In this document: piece after piece, positions 23,888-31,345 of the stretch
Numbering within the stretch: the first letter of the stretch is position 1
Layout of the letters: each line of letters starts with the position of its first letter
Origin: Chloroflexota bacterium
GTDB taxonomy: Bacteria > Chloroflexota > Anaerolineae > Promineifilales > Promineifilaceae
Direction: 5' to 3'
Assembly (NCBI GenBank): GCA_024277135.1
Contig: JAJRVV010000179.1
Coordinates: forward strand, 1-47,794
DNA length: 47,794 nt
Translations under genes and position numbers: made by a program
Notes under the pieces: generated by a model
Told to the model about the DNA's origin: nothing
The model's input: only the letters and a program-made list of their open reading frames with translations
Database searches by the model: none

Positions 23888-24292
23888 ATGGCACATTTGA
23901 CACACATCGAGGGTATCGGAGAGGCGTATGAGCAAAAACTGCGGGCGGCTGGCGTCACGTCAACGCAGGCTTTGCTAGAAACCGGTTGCACACCGCAAGG
24001 CCGCGCGGCCTTAGCCAAGAAAACCGGGGTTTCCGCCTCACAAATTTTGGAATGGGTCAATCATGTAGATTTGTACCGTATCAAGGGGATCGGTTCGGAA
24101 TACGCCGGCCTATTGGAAATGGCTGGGGTGGATACGGTGAAGGAATTGGCTCAGCGCAACCCGGATAATCTCTATGCCAAGTTAGTGGAAGTGAACCAGG
24201 AGAAACAGTTAGTGCGCCGGTTGCCGACGGCCGCTCAGGCGCAAGATTGGGTGACGCAGGCCAAAGCGCTGCCCCGTGTGATTCATTACTAG
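23888..24292 (+). CDS. DUF4332-like helix-hairpin-helix protein
   Basis: A 134-residue protein with two helix-hairpin-helix units: THIEGIGEAYEQKLRAAGV (about 5-23) and YRIKGIGSEYAGLLEMAGV (about 59-77), the DUF4332 pattern. The GIG turns normally contact DNA backbone, so DNA binding is likely, but no catalytic site is visible. AAAGGAG seven bases before the ATG is a strong ribosome site. It follows uvrC by about 80 bp, and DUF4332 proteins are often small free-standing HhH proteins of unknown role; a link to repair is possible only by context. Confidence 0.8.
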   Translation: MAHLTHIEGIGEAYEQKLRAAGVTSTQALLETGCTPQGRAALAKKTGVSASQILEWVNHVDLYRIKGIGSEYAGLLEMAGVDTVKELAQRNPDNLYAKLVEVNQEKQLVRRLPTAAQAQDWVTQAKALPRVIHY

Positions 24293-24323
24293 GGGCGTTC
24301 GTTGTTAACGCTTGCTTAATCGA

Positions 24324-24359
24324 GAGATTGGAGAGTGGAGATCGTCACTCTCCAGTCTC
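24324..24359. repeat. Inverted heptamer pair (hairpin)
   Basis: GAGATTGGAGAGTG (24324-24337) pairs with CACTCTCCAGTCTC (24346-24359), 14 bp with one G-T pair and an eight-base loop. It is made of two AGAGTGG-like units and their inverted copies, and sits past the end of the DUF4332 gene. Confidence 0.8.
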
Positions 24360-24462
24360 AGTAGATCCAAAATCTGCCACGAATTTGCACAAATTTCACG
24401 AATTAAGAACGTGTTTTTCGTGTAATTCGTGGCATTCGTGGCGAAAATCTTGATCTACTGAG
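24357..24462. repeat. MITE-like palindromic element
   Basis: A 106-bp AT-rich segment bounded by perfect 11-bp inverted repeats CTCAGTAGATC (24357-24367) and GATCTACTGAG (24452-24462). Imperfect inverted similarity continues inward (GCCACGAAT near 24377 and ATTCGTGGC near 24434). It could fold almost end to end. It lies between the convergent DUF4332 and DUF4349 genes. Internal bases read as degenerate CACGAATT repeats, a type scattered through many environmental genomes. No open frame is inside and no target-site duplication is evident. Confidence 0.72.
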
Positions 24463-24493
24463 TCTCTAATCCCCACTAATCGGCTAACGGCCG

Positions 24494-25426
24494 TCACTCT
24501 TCTTCTTCCCGGTTGACGGCTGGCGGGGGCGACGGCCGATCATTGGCGCGCATCGGTTCCACCAGGGAACGCGCGTCCCGCATGGACGGCGCATCCTCCC
24601 AACGACGGAACGCCCGCCAGCCCACATACCCCAGCAGCCCCCAGAAAATCAACCAGGGGCCGCTGACAATTCCCCGGTAGATGAAAAAGTCGGCCAAACC
24701 CTGGGACGTGTTCGCCAGCCGATCCGACGCATCCCGCGCCGTGCCGCCGGGGTCCCAAATTTTCGGCGTCGGCGTCATCGTCGGCGTGGCGGTAGGCGTG
24801 GGCGTCATCGTCGGCGCCGCCGTCGGCGTGAAGGTCGGCGTCGGCGTGGGGATGAACGGGGTCAGGCGTAGCGTGATCGCAGCCGCATCCGCCCGGTTTT
24901 GCAGGTAATTCATCTGCCCCTGCACCTCGCCGATTTCCGCTTCCAGATTGAGGAGTTCCTGGTGGACTTTCAACGTTTCGGTGATGGTTCCCGCCTGATC
25001 CATGAAAGTGCGGATGCGCTCCTGGGTGGACAGCAAATTAGTGAGCTGCGATTCCAGGTCAGTCACTTGATCGGTGATGTCCTGGCCGCTGCCAGTTTCG
25101 TCCAGCACCGCGCCCAAGGTTTTGAGCGACTGCAAGAATCCTTCAAAATCGGCGGCGTTGACGCCAAAGGTGATGACGGCGTAGCGGAAGCGGCGATCAT
25201 CCCCATCCCACACCCGTTCGCGCAAGGTATAAGCGTCAAACGTCACCGCCAGATTGTGGGCCGAGGTCACGGCCGTATCCGTATCTTCCACCAGTATTTC
25301 AATATCGGCGTTTTTGATGACCAGCCGCCCCGTGCCCTGGGCTGCGGCCGTCGGCGTGCGGCCGACCCAGGCAAAAGCAGCCAAGAACAGCAACCAAAAT
25401 AATCCAAATAAGCGTTTGTGATTCAT
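24494..25426 (-). CDS. DUF4349 protein with Thr-Pro linker
   Basis: A 310-residue secreted or membrane protein. A signal sequence (LFGLFWLLFLAAFAWV) is followed by the DUF4349 domain (about 30-200): RLVIKNADIEILVEDTDTA, a helical coiled-coil part with LESQLTNLLSTQERI, and a further strand region. A Thr-Pro-rich linker (about 200-240) leads to a C-terminal membrane helix (FWGLLGYVGWRAF) and a charged tail. The sister gene at 25503-26543 has the same plan, so the pair is a tandem duplication. A CAGGAGA ribosome site precedes the ATG. The domain is of unknown function; outer-face or periplasmic sensing or sealing has been guessed for the family. Confidence 0.82.
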   Translation of the reverse strand: MNHKRLFGLFWLLFLAAFAWVGRTPTAAAQGTGRLVIKNADIEILVEDTDTAVTSAHNLAVTFDAYTLRERVWDGDDRRFRYAVITFGVNAADFEGFLQSLKTLGAVLDETGSGQDITDQVTDLESQLTNLLSTQERIRTFMDQAGTITETLKVHQELLNLEAEIGEVQGQMNYLQNRADAAAITLRLTPFIPTPTPTFTPTAAPTMTPTPTATPTMTPTPKIWDPGGTARDASDRLANTSQGLADFFIYRGIVSGPWLIFWGLLGYVGWRAFRRWEDAPSMRDARSLVEPMRANDRPSPPPAVNREEEE

Positions 25427-25502
25427 CTCTTCTTCTCCTGATTAACGTGAAACCTGAAGCGCGAAACGCTTCACCTTGTCGCCCTATCGCCTTGTCACCT
25501 TG

Positions 25503-26543
25503 TCACCCACTCATCCTATCTTGCCAACGGCGCACCATTCGCCAGGCCAGCCAGGCCATCAAGCCCAGCAGCAACAGCCAGGGGCCGGTGACGATGCCGT
25601 AGTAGATGAAAAAGTCGGCCGAATCCTGGAAATCATCTTCCAGCACCGCCATCGCTTCACCCGCTTTTTCGCCGGGCCGCCATACTTTGGGCGTGGGCGT
25701 CATCGTGGGCGTGGGGGAGGGCGTCGCCGTCGGCGTGGGGGTGACGGTGGGGGTATGGGTGGGGGTGGGCGTGGGGATGAACGGCCGTAAACTCAAATCC
25801 ACCGTGGAAAAAGCCGACCGATCCTGGATGTAGTTGATCCGCCCCTGGATGATGGCGATCTCCTCCTCGATCCGCTTCAACTCCTCGTTGATCTCCAACG
25901 CTTGCTCCACGGTGCGGGCATCGTCCAGAAAGCCGCGAATCCGGTCGCGGGTCGCTTCCAGATTGCCCAGGCGGGAGTTGAGATCAACATATTCGTCGGT
26001 CACGTCCTCCCCGGAGGCGGATTCGCTGGCGACGTCCCCCAGGCGGCGCAGACGGCGCATCCCTTCTTCAAATTGGAAGACGGGAAAGGCCAGCCGCATT
26101 TCGGCGAAGCGATGGCCGCGATCATCGTCAAAAACTTGCTGGTTGATGATGTAGCCGCCCAAACTGACGGCGAGTTCGATGGCTGAGTTCACGGCCGTCT
26201 CCGTGTCATCCACGATCAGGGTCATACGGCCGTCTTTGATGATGAAGCGCTGGGTCGAAGCGGAGGTGCGGGCGGATGGGGCGATGGTCGCCAGCGGCGT
26301 TCCCGCCAATTGAACCACCGCGCCCGATTCTGATGGGGCGGATGCAGGATATTCCACTCTCCCGGCAACGACCTCTTCTGTGGCGACCCGCGTCACCACC
26401 ACTTCTTCCCCCTCGGTGACAGAGGTTTCTGTGATGAGGCGGGTGACTTCTACGGTTCCCCGACTGGCGCTGCCTTGACAGGCAGCCAGCCAGATGAGCA
26501 GGGCCAACAGGCAGCCAGCCGGCAGCAGACGTTTGTTGTTCAT
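25503..26543 (-). CDS. DUF4349 lipoprotein with Thr-Pro linker
   Basis: A 346-residue paralogue. The signal peptide ends in a lipobox (LLIWLAAC, Cys at about 22), so it is a lipoprotein. An acidic/Val-rich region, then the DUF4349 domain (about 95-260; RFIIKDGRMTLIVDDTETAV, ELKRIEEEIAIIQGRINYIQ), a Thr-Pro linker (PTPTPTHTPTV...) and a C-terminal membrane helix (GPWLLLLGLMAWLAWRMV) follow. AGGAGGAG before the ATG is a near-perfect ribosome site. It is upstream of its paralogue, with about 75 bp between them filled by a 7-bp-stem palindrome (25455-25473) and CCTTGTC-type repeats. Confidence 0.84.
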   Translation of the reverse strand: MNNKRLLPAGCLLALLIWLAACQGSASRGTVEVTRLITETSVTEGEEVVVTRVATEEVVAGRVEYPASAPSESGAVVQLAGTPLATIAPSARTSASTQRFIIKDGRMTLIVDDTETAVNSAIELAVSLGGYIINQQVFDDDRGHRFAEMRLAFPVFQFEEGMRRLRRLGDVASESASGEDVTDEYVDLNSRLGNLEATRDRIRGFLDDARTVEQALEINEELKRIEEEIAIIQGRINYIQDRSAFSTVDLSLRPFIPTPTPTHTPTVTPTPTATPSPTPTMTPTPKVWRPGEKAGEAMAVLEDDFQDSADFFIYYGIVTGPWLLLLGLMAWLAWRMVRRWQDRMSG

Positions 26544-26755
26544 GGCTTCTCCTCCTATGAACGTTTATGGGTATTGGGTTGATGCGCCGGGTTGGTAACG
26601 GCCGTTTGCCATCGATGCCGCGAAACTGGTCACATTTTATCAAACAAAACCATTTGGTGTTAACAAGGTGACATTTCAGGGTCTTGTTGTAACCGTTTGC
26701 TCGCGGTGCGCATGGATTTCAAACGTCTGTGCCGCCAGAAAAGTTCCCGCGCTGC

Positions 26756-26784
26756 TTGTCATCCCCCCTTTTCCGCTTTACAAT
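26756..26784 (+). promoter_or_regulatory. Promoter with TTGTCA and TACAAT, likely leaderless
   Basis: TTGTCA (26756-26761) and TACAAT (26779-26784) are separated by the ideal 17 bp. The expected start lies at about 26791-26793, which is the ATG of the phosphotransferase-like gene. That gene has no Shine-Dalgarno sequence. This is the clearest promoter in the window. Confidence 0.72.
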
Positions 26785-26792
26785 TTGCCGCC

Positions 26793-28019
26793 ATGGATGA
26801 TTCTAAGCTGGACGAAGTACAATTACGCCGCCGCGATCCGGCCGCCTGGACGGCGCTGTTGCATCATGAAACGGACCTGCAAGATGTGGTGGTGACGGCC
26901 GTCTCCGCCAAACCCATCGTCACCCCCGCCAGCCATCATCACCGCCAGCAAGTCATCCGCTACACGCTGGCTCTGGCCAACCACACCGACCCCATCACCT
27001 TCATCGGCAAAACCACCAATGCCACCGAAGTCAATTTCTACCGGCGCGTCGCCCCGCAATTGCCGGGACTATCGCCGCGCTGTTGGTATACCCATCTGCG
27101 CCAGGGGCAAGGCTTGATCATCCTGAGCGATGTGCCCAATCATTTTCCCCCCGCCAGTTGGACGATTGACGATGTGGAGGATGTGGTGGCGCAGATGACC
27201 CGTTGGCACGCTGCCTTCTGGCAGCAAGAAGCGCGTTTGCAGCGAGAAGGGTTCGACCACTTCATCGGCATCCGCACTTACGATTGGGCGGAACTTCATG
27301 AGTTGGAATCGCTGTATTTCGAGGAAGGGCCGGCCGCCATCATCTCCGATCACGCCATTTACAACGCCCGCAATCTGGCGCCCCGCCTGCTGCGGGCGGC
27401 CAATGGGCTGGCGGTGATGCGCAGCTTGTCGGGCTGGCCGGGCATTTTGGCGGAATCCCATTTGACGGCCGTGGCCGACCTGCTGGATGACCCGGTGCCG
27501 ATGCTGGAGCGGCTGCGTCATTTGCCGGTGACGCTTTTGCACGGCAATCCGCACACCTACCATTGGCGATTGACGCTGTTTGGCCAGCGGCAGTTGTTCG
27601 ATTGGCAGGAAGCGAAAATCGGGGCCGGGGTGTTGGATCTGGTCTATTTTTTGGAGCAGTTTGAGCGGTTGTATAACGATGAGAGCGGCGGGATTCGGGT
27701 ACGGCCGTACTGGCCGGCCACCGAAGAGACCATCATTGACAGCTACTTGTTGGGACTGTCCGCCGAATTGGGCAAACAGTTAGACGCCCGCGCTTTCCGG
27801 CAGGCCATCCCGGCGGCGCGCTGTTTGTATGTGCTGTTGCATTGGCTGCCCCAGTTTGCCGATTGGTTTGCCGAAATGCCCAATGTCTACGTCTGGCAGC
27901 GGCTGAACCGCATGTCGGACGAGCAGCTGCAGGGCACGATGTACGAGCCGATGGTGGGGTTACGGCCGTATCTGGCCAACGTCTTCCAACGCTTTTTGCG
28001 CGCCTACAGAACTTTATAA
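26793..28019 (+). CDS. Phosphotransferase (APH/ECK fold)-like protein, altered catalytic loop
   Basis: A 408-residue protein. It resembles the aminoglycoside-phosphotransferase/ecdysteroid-kinase-like fold: an ATP-binding lobe (FIGKTTNATEVNFYRRVAPQL), then LVYFLEQF and the metal-binding Asp in QLFDWQEAKIG. The catalytic loop reads VTLLHGNPHTYHW where active kinases have HGD and a following Asn, so the catalytic Asp is Asn and the later Asn is His. It may be a pseudokinase, or may use an unusual mechanism. The start at 26793 is set by the promoter directly upstream; an earlier frame to 26697 is excluded by it. Confidence 0.68.
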   Translation: MDDSKLDEVQLRRRDPAAWTALLHHETDLQDVVVTAVSAKPIVTPASHHHRQQVIRYTLALANHTDPITFIGKTTNATEVNFYRRVAPQLPGLSPRCWYTHLRQGQGLIILSDVPNHFPPASWTIDDVEDVVAQMTRWHAAFWQQEARLQREGFDHFIGIRTYDWAELHELESLYFEEGPAAIISDHAIYNARNLAPRLLRAANGLAVMRSLSGWPGILAESHLTAVADLLDDPVPMLERLRHLPVTLLHGNPHTYHWRLTLFGQRQLFDWQEAKIGAGVLDLVYFLEQFERLYNDESGGIRVRPYWPATEETIIDSYLLGLSAELGKQLDARAFRQAIPAARCLYVLLHWLPQFADWFAEMPNVYVWQRLNRMSDEQLQGTMYEPMVGLRPYLANVFQRFLRAYRTL

Positions 28020-28030
28020 CCCCACTACCC

Positions 28031-28080
28031 ATTGCTAATTGTTAATTGTTAATTGCTAATTGTTAATTGTTAATTGCTAA
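28031..28080. repeat. ATTGTTA heptamer array
   Basis: Seven near-perfect units (ATTGCTA, ATTGTTA twice, ATTGCTA, ATTGTTA twice, ATTGCTA). It starts about a dozen bases after the stop of the phosphotransferase-like gene and ends just before the DUF456 ATG, leaving no room for a ribosome site. Confidence 0.95.
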
Positions 28081-28083
28081 CCC

Positions 28084-28587
28084 ATGCTTTCCCTAATCCT
28101 CGACTCCCTAACCTTCGGCCTGGTCATCGCTTTTATGGCGATGGGCGTCATCGGCATCATCGTGCCGGTTCTGCCGGGCACGCTGCTCATCTGGCTGGCG
28201 ATTCTGGTGTATGTGTGGAGCCAGGGTATTGCCGCCGTCGGCGTGGGCGCGTTCATCTTTTTATCGCTGATTGCGCTGGTGACGGGCACGGCCGACCTCT
28301 GGTTATCTCTTCTGGGCGCGAAAAGAGGGGGGGCCAGCGGCCGTTCCTTGTTGTTTGGCGGCATCGGCGCCCTCGCCGGCACCTTTTTTGCGCCGCTCAT
28401 CGGCACCCTCATCGGCTACGCCGCCGGCATTTTGCTCAGCGAATATCATACGCGGCGGGATTGGCGGGAGGCGGCCAAAGCGAGTCTGGGCGGATTGGCG
28501 GGTTGGGGATTGGCGACGGCCGTGCAGTTGGGCGGCGGTTTGCTCATGTTGGCTATCTTCATCTGGCGTGTCCTCGCCGCCGCTTGA
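28084..28587 (+). CDS. DUF456 membrane protein
   Basis: A 167-residue hydrophobic protein with the DUF456 pattern: two paired helical units, each with a Gly-rich loop (MAMGVIGIIVPVLPGTLLIW near the N-terminus, and GGIGALAGTFFAPLIGTLIG in the middle). The glycine-proline loop VPVLPGTLL is the family mark. Family function is unknown. The start ATG follows directly after the heptamer array; no ribosome site exists. Confidence 0.85.
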   Translation: MLSLILDSLTFGLVIAFMAMGVIGIIVPVLPGTLLIWLAILVYVWSQGIAAVGVGAFIFLSLIALVTGTADLWLSLLGAKRGGASGRSLLFGGIGALAGTFFAPLIGTLIGYAAGILLSEYHTRRDWREAAKASLGGLAGWGLATAVQLGGGLLMLAIFIWRVLAAA

Positions 28588-28631
28588 TCCGCTAAATTTA
28601 GTAATCATCTAACATTTACTTCTTGAGACCA

Positions 28632-28682
28632 GAGACTGGAGATTAGAGACTACCAGTCTCCAGTTAACCAGTCTCCAGTCTC
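28632..28682. repeat. GAGACTGG inverted heptamer array (hairpin)
   Basis: GAGACTGGAGA (28632-28642) pairs with TCTCCAGTCTC (28672-28682) perfectly over 11 bp, with further nested pairing inside. It lies between the DUF456 gene and the next gene, which starts at 28718. Confidence 0.75.
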
Positions 28683-28717
28683 CAAACAGAGAACTTGTTT
28701 CTGGACGATCACTTATC

Positions 28718-29101
28718 ATGGACATTGAACTCATCCGAACCTTTGCCATTTACCTTTTCATCAGCATGGCCGTCAGCGTCATCCTGGCGGCGCTGCTACT
28801 GGCGCTGGTGTGGCGGCGGTTGCAAAACATCCAGGTGCCGCCCAACGCCGGATTTGCGGAGACGCTGCGTTACACCCCCTTCTCCGTCGTTTTAATTGTT
28901 GATTTACTCGATTTGGGGCTGGATTTTCTGGCCGCGCCGGTGGCCTGGGTGCTGTTAGACCGGCTGGGACTCAAAGCCTTGCGCGGCGTTTCGGTGATAG
29001 AAGCCCTCATCCCCTTCACCCAGCCCATCCCCACCATGACCTTGAGCTGGTTGGCCGCCCGACTCTTTCCCCTGGAAAAATTAGAGACCGGGGAGTTTTA
29101 G
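28718..29101 (+). CDS. Small membrane protein of unknown function
   Basis: A 127-residue protein. Residues of about 8-30 form a membrane helix (YLFISMAVSVILAALLLALVW). A soluble middle part (LQNIQVPPNAGFAETLRYTP) is followed by a hydrophobic region (VVLIVDLLDLGLDFLAAPVAWVL) and a charged end. I recognise no family. Codon use and GC match its neighbours, so I take it as real. It precedes the strong hairpin at 29124 that separates it from the convergent peptidase gene. Confidence 0.7.
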   Translation: MDIELIRTFAIYLFISMAVSVILAALLLALVWRRLQNIQVPPNAGFAETLRYTPFSVVLIVDLLDLGLDFLAAPVAWVLLDRLGLKALRGVSVIEALIPFTQPIPTMTLSWLAARLFPLEKLETGEF

Positions 29102-29123
29102 CCACCGGTCTCTAATTGTCATT

Positions 29124-29150
29124 TTCCCGGAAACTTGGAGTTTCCGGGAA
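29124..29150. terminator. Bidirectional hairpin between convergent genes
   Basis: TTCCCGGAAACT and AGTTTCCGGGAA form a perfect 12-bp stem around the three-base loop TGG. It sits 22 bp past the small membrane gene and 5 bp past the end of the convergent M42 gene. There is no long T-run, so it may stop transcription in both directions less efficiently, or protect RNA ends. Confidence 0.7.
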
Positions 29151-29155
29151 GTTCG

Positions 29156-30148
29156 TTACAGCGCAAGCGGGTTTGCCAGGATTTCCGCCAACAGCTTGAC
29201 ACCGTTTTCCACATCATCAGCATCCAACGTCTCGCTTTGGGAGTGGACGTAGCGGCAGGGGATGGAGATGCAGCCCGCCGCCGCGCCGCCGTTGGCGATC
29301 TGGATGGAGCGGGCGTCGGTGGAGCCGCCCAGCAACACTTCTAACTGGAATGGAATCCCCGACTCCTCGGCCCGCTGGCGCATCAGCCGCACCAATCCGG
29401 CGTGGGCGATCATGCCGGCATCTTTCACTTTGATGGCCGGGCCTTTGCCCAGGCTGACATCCATGGGCCGGGCTTCGGGAATATCGCCGGTGGTGGTCAC
29501 ATCTACGGCGATGCCTACGTCAGGATTGAGGGCTTGGGCGGCCGTTTGCGCCCCGCGCGTGCCCACCTCTTCTTGCACGCTGAAAACGAAATAAACGTCG
29601 TGCGGCGTGGCTTTCAGCCGTTTCAGCGCTTCGATGGCGACGGCGCAGCCGATGCGGTCATCCATGCTTTTGGCGGTGAGACGAGACCCCTGGGCCATGA
29701 ACGGCCGTACAAATCCGGCCGCATCCCCCACACGCACCGGGCAATCTTCCTTGCTGGACGCGCCCACGTCAATGAAATGTTTGTTGAGCGGGTGGATTTT
29801 GCCCCGGTCTTCCAGCTTGTCGCAGTAAATGACGCCCATCACGCCATTGGCAAACTGCACCCGGCTGCCCATCAAATTATGGGGAAAGACGCCGCCGATA
29901 TTGGTGAAGCGAAGAAAGCCCTCTTTGGTGACATGGCTGACCATGACGCCGATTTCGTCCATGTGGGCGGCGACCATCACCTTAAGGCCGGAGCCGTCCC
30001 CTTTTTTGCGGGCGATGAGATTACCCAGCGCGTCCACGCTGATTTCGTCGGCATACGGCTCGATTTCGGGGCGGATCAATTCCCGCATCTGCTCTTCAAA
30101 GCCGGATGGCCCATACGCTTCCACCAGTTTTTTGATTAAGTCGTTCAT
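29156..30148 (-). CDS. M42-family aminopeptidase (first of three)
   Basis: A 330-residue peptidase of the M42 (glutamyl aminopeptidase/endoglucanase-like) family, which forms tetrahedral 12-mers acting on short peptides. Metal and catalytic residues are visible in VAAHMDEIGVMV (His, Asp), SMDDRIGCAV (bridging Asp), VQEEVGTRGA (catalytic Glu pair), AVDVTTTGD (Asp) and RYVHSQSE (His). The start is the ATG at 30148 with GAGGAAACC before it; the longer frame to 30202 is rejected. It is the most downstream of three tandem minus-strand M42 genes (29156, 30268, 31340). Confidence 0.93.
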   Translation of the reverse strand: MNDLIKKLVEAYGPSGFEEQMRELIRPEIEPYADEISVDALGNLIARKKGDGSGLKVMVAAHMDEIGVMVSHVTKEGFLRFTNIGGVFPHNLMGSRVQFANGVMGVIYCDKLEDRGKIHPLNKHFIDVGASSKEDCPVRVGDAAGFVRPFMAQGSRLTAKSMDDRIGCAVAIEALKRLKATPHDVYFVFSVQEEVGTRGAQTAAQALNPDVGIAVDVTTTGDIPEARPMDVSLGKGPAIKVKDAGMIAHAGLVRLMRQRAEESGIPFQLEVLLGGSTDARSIQIANGGAAAGCISIPCRYVHSQSETLDADDVENGVKLLAEILANPLAL

Positions 30149-30267
30149 GGTTTCCTCGATTTTGACTCTTCTCCAAAAAGCCACAGAGAACACAGAGAAC
30201 ATAGAGAAATTCAGAGAAAAATCTGCGCGATCTACATTTTTTTGGGGACTCGATTTTTAGCTTTCGG

Positions 30268-31305
30268 CTAACTCCGTTTTACGATACTCGGCGTCAGTTT
30301 ACGCAGGACCGCCTCGGCCAGTTTGACCACGTTAGCGTAGTCGTCCAGGTTGATCATCATGACCGGGGTGTGGGCGTAACGGCCGGGCACAGCGATGGTG
30401 GCCGCCGGCACGCCGCCCCGAATTTTCTGGACGACGGCCGTGTTCGTGCCCCCCCCGCCCGGCTGCCGAATCTGGTAGGGGATGTCGTTTTGCGCGGCCG
30501 TCCAGGTGATGTGGCTGACCAGGCGCGGGTCTTGAATCGCGCCCCGATCCATGACGTAGATGGACGGCCCTTTGCCCAACGCCACATTGGGGCTGACATC
30601 TTTTTCGTTGGGCAAATCGTAAGCCGGGGTACATTCCAAAATGAGGGCGGCGTCCGGCTCGATGCCATAGGCGGCGATGCCGGCCCCGCGCAGCCCCACT
30701 TCCTCCTGCACCGTGAAAGCGGCGTACAAGTCAAAGGGATACGGCCGCGCCCGCAGCAGCTCCACCAAAGCGGCGCAACCGGCGCGATTGTCAAACGCCT
30801 TGCCTATCGCCGTCGGCCCCAACTCCTCATATTCGGTGACAAAAGCAGCCCGATCCCCCACTTTCACTTTGCCGGAAGCAGCGTCTTTGTTCTTAGCGCC
30901 AACATCAATCCGCATCGTGTCCCGCTTCACCACCCGATTGCGCTCATTGCTCTTGAGCAGGTGAACGGGGCGGGCGCCGATGACGCCGGTGAGTTTGTCC
31001 GGGCCGACCTGCACCACCTTACCCAACAAAGCGCGATCATCAAATCCGCCAACGGCCGTAAACTTCAACGTGCCATTCGTCTCAAAACCGGTGATCATCA
31101 AGCCCACCTCATCCATGTGGGCGTCCACCATCACCTTCAGCTTAGACGCGCCGGTGCCTTTTTTCAGGGCGATGAGATTGCCCATCGCATCCACCCGCCA
31201 CTCATCCACATGCTCGGCGATCAAATCGCGGATGAGCAGCCGCGCTTCCTTCTCATCGCCGGCCACGCCCACCGCTTCCGTCAAATTCTTCAACAATTCA
31301 TTCAT
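30268..31305 (-). CDS. M42-family aminopeptidase (second of three)
   Basis: A 345-residue paralogue. Ligand motifs: MVDAHMDEVGLMI, KAFDNRAGCAAL, VQEEVGLRGAG, LILECTPAYDLP (Glu in place of the usual Asp) and RYAHTPVMM. The fourth-ligand change and the different C-terminal helix region set it apart from its neighbours, so its substrate or oligomer role may differ. It lies 119 bp upstream of the first copy, in the same orientation. No clear Shine-Dalgarno sequence was found. Confidence 0.92.
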   Translation of the reverse strand: MNELLKNLTEAVGVAGDEKEARLLIRDLIAEHVDEWRVDAMGNLIALKKGTGASKLKVMVDAHMDEVGLMITGFETNGTLKFTAVGGFDDRALLGKVVQVGPDKLTGVIGARPVHLLKSNERNRVVKRDTMRIDVGAKNKDAASGKVKVGDRAAFVTEYEELGPTAIGKAFDNRAGCAALVELLRARPYPFDLYAAFTVQEEVGLRGAGIAAYGIEPDAALILECTPAYDLPNEKDVSPNVALGKGPSIYVMDRGAIQDPRLVSHITWTAAQNDIPYQIRQPGGGGTNTAVVQKIRGGVPAATIAVPGRYAHTPVMMINLDDYANVVKLAEAVLRKLTPSIVKRS

Positions 31306-31310
31306 AGCTT

Positions 31311-31345
31311 GTTAGCCGTTAACTGTTAACTGTTAACCGTTACTT
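31311..31345. repeat. GTTAACT heptamer array between peptidase genes
   Basis: Five units: GTTAGCC, GTTAACT twice, GTTAACC, GTTACTT. The array runs into the stop codon of the third M42 gene (31340-31342), leaving about 34 bp between the two genes. Confidence 0.92.

Noticed and set aside
30370..31329. 319-codon plus-strand frame over the second M42 peptidase
   Set aside because: Shadow: low-complexity His/Arg-rich text opposite a gene whose metal ligands are all present.
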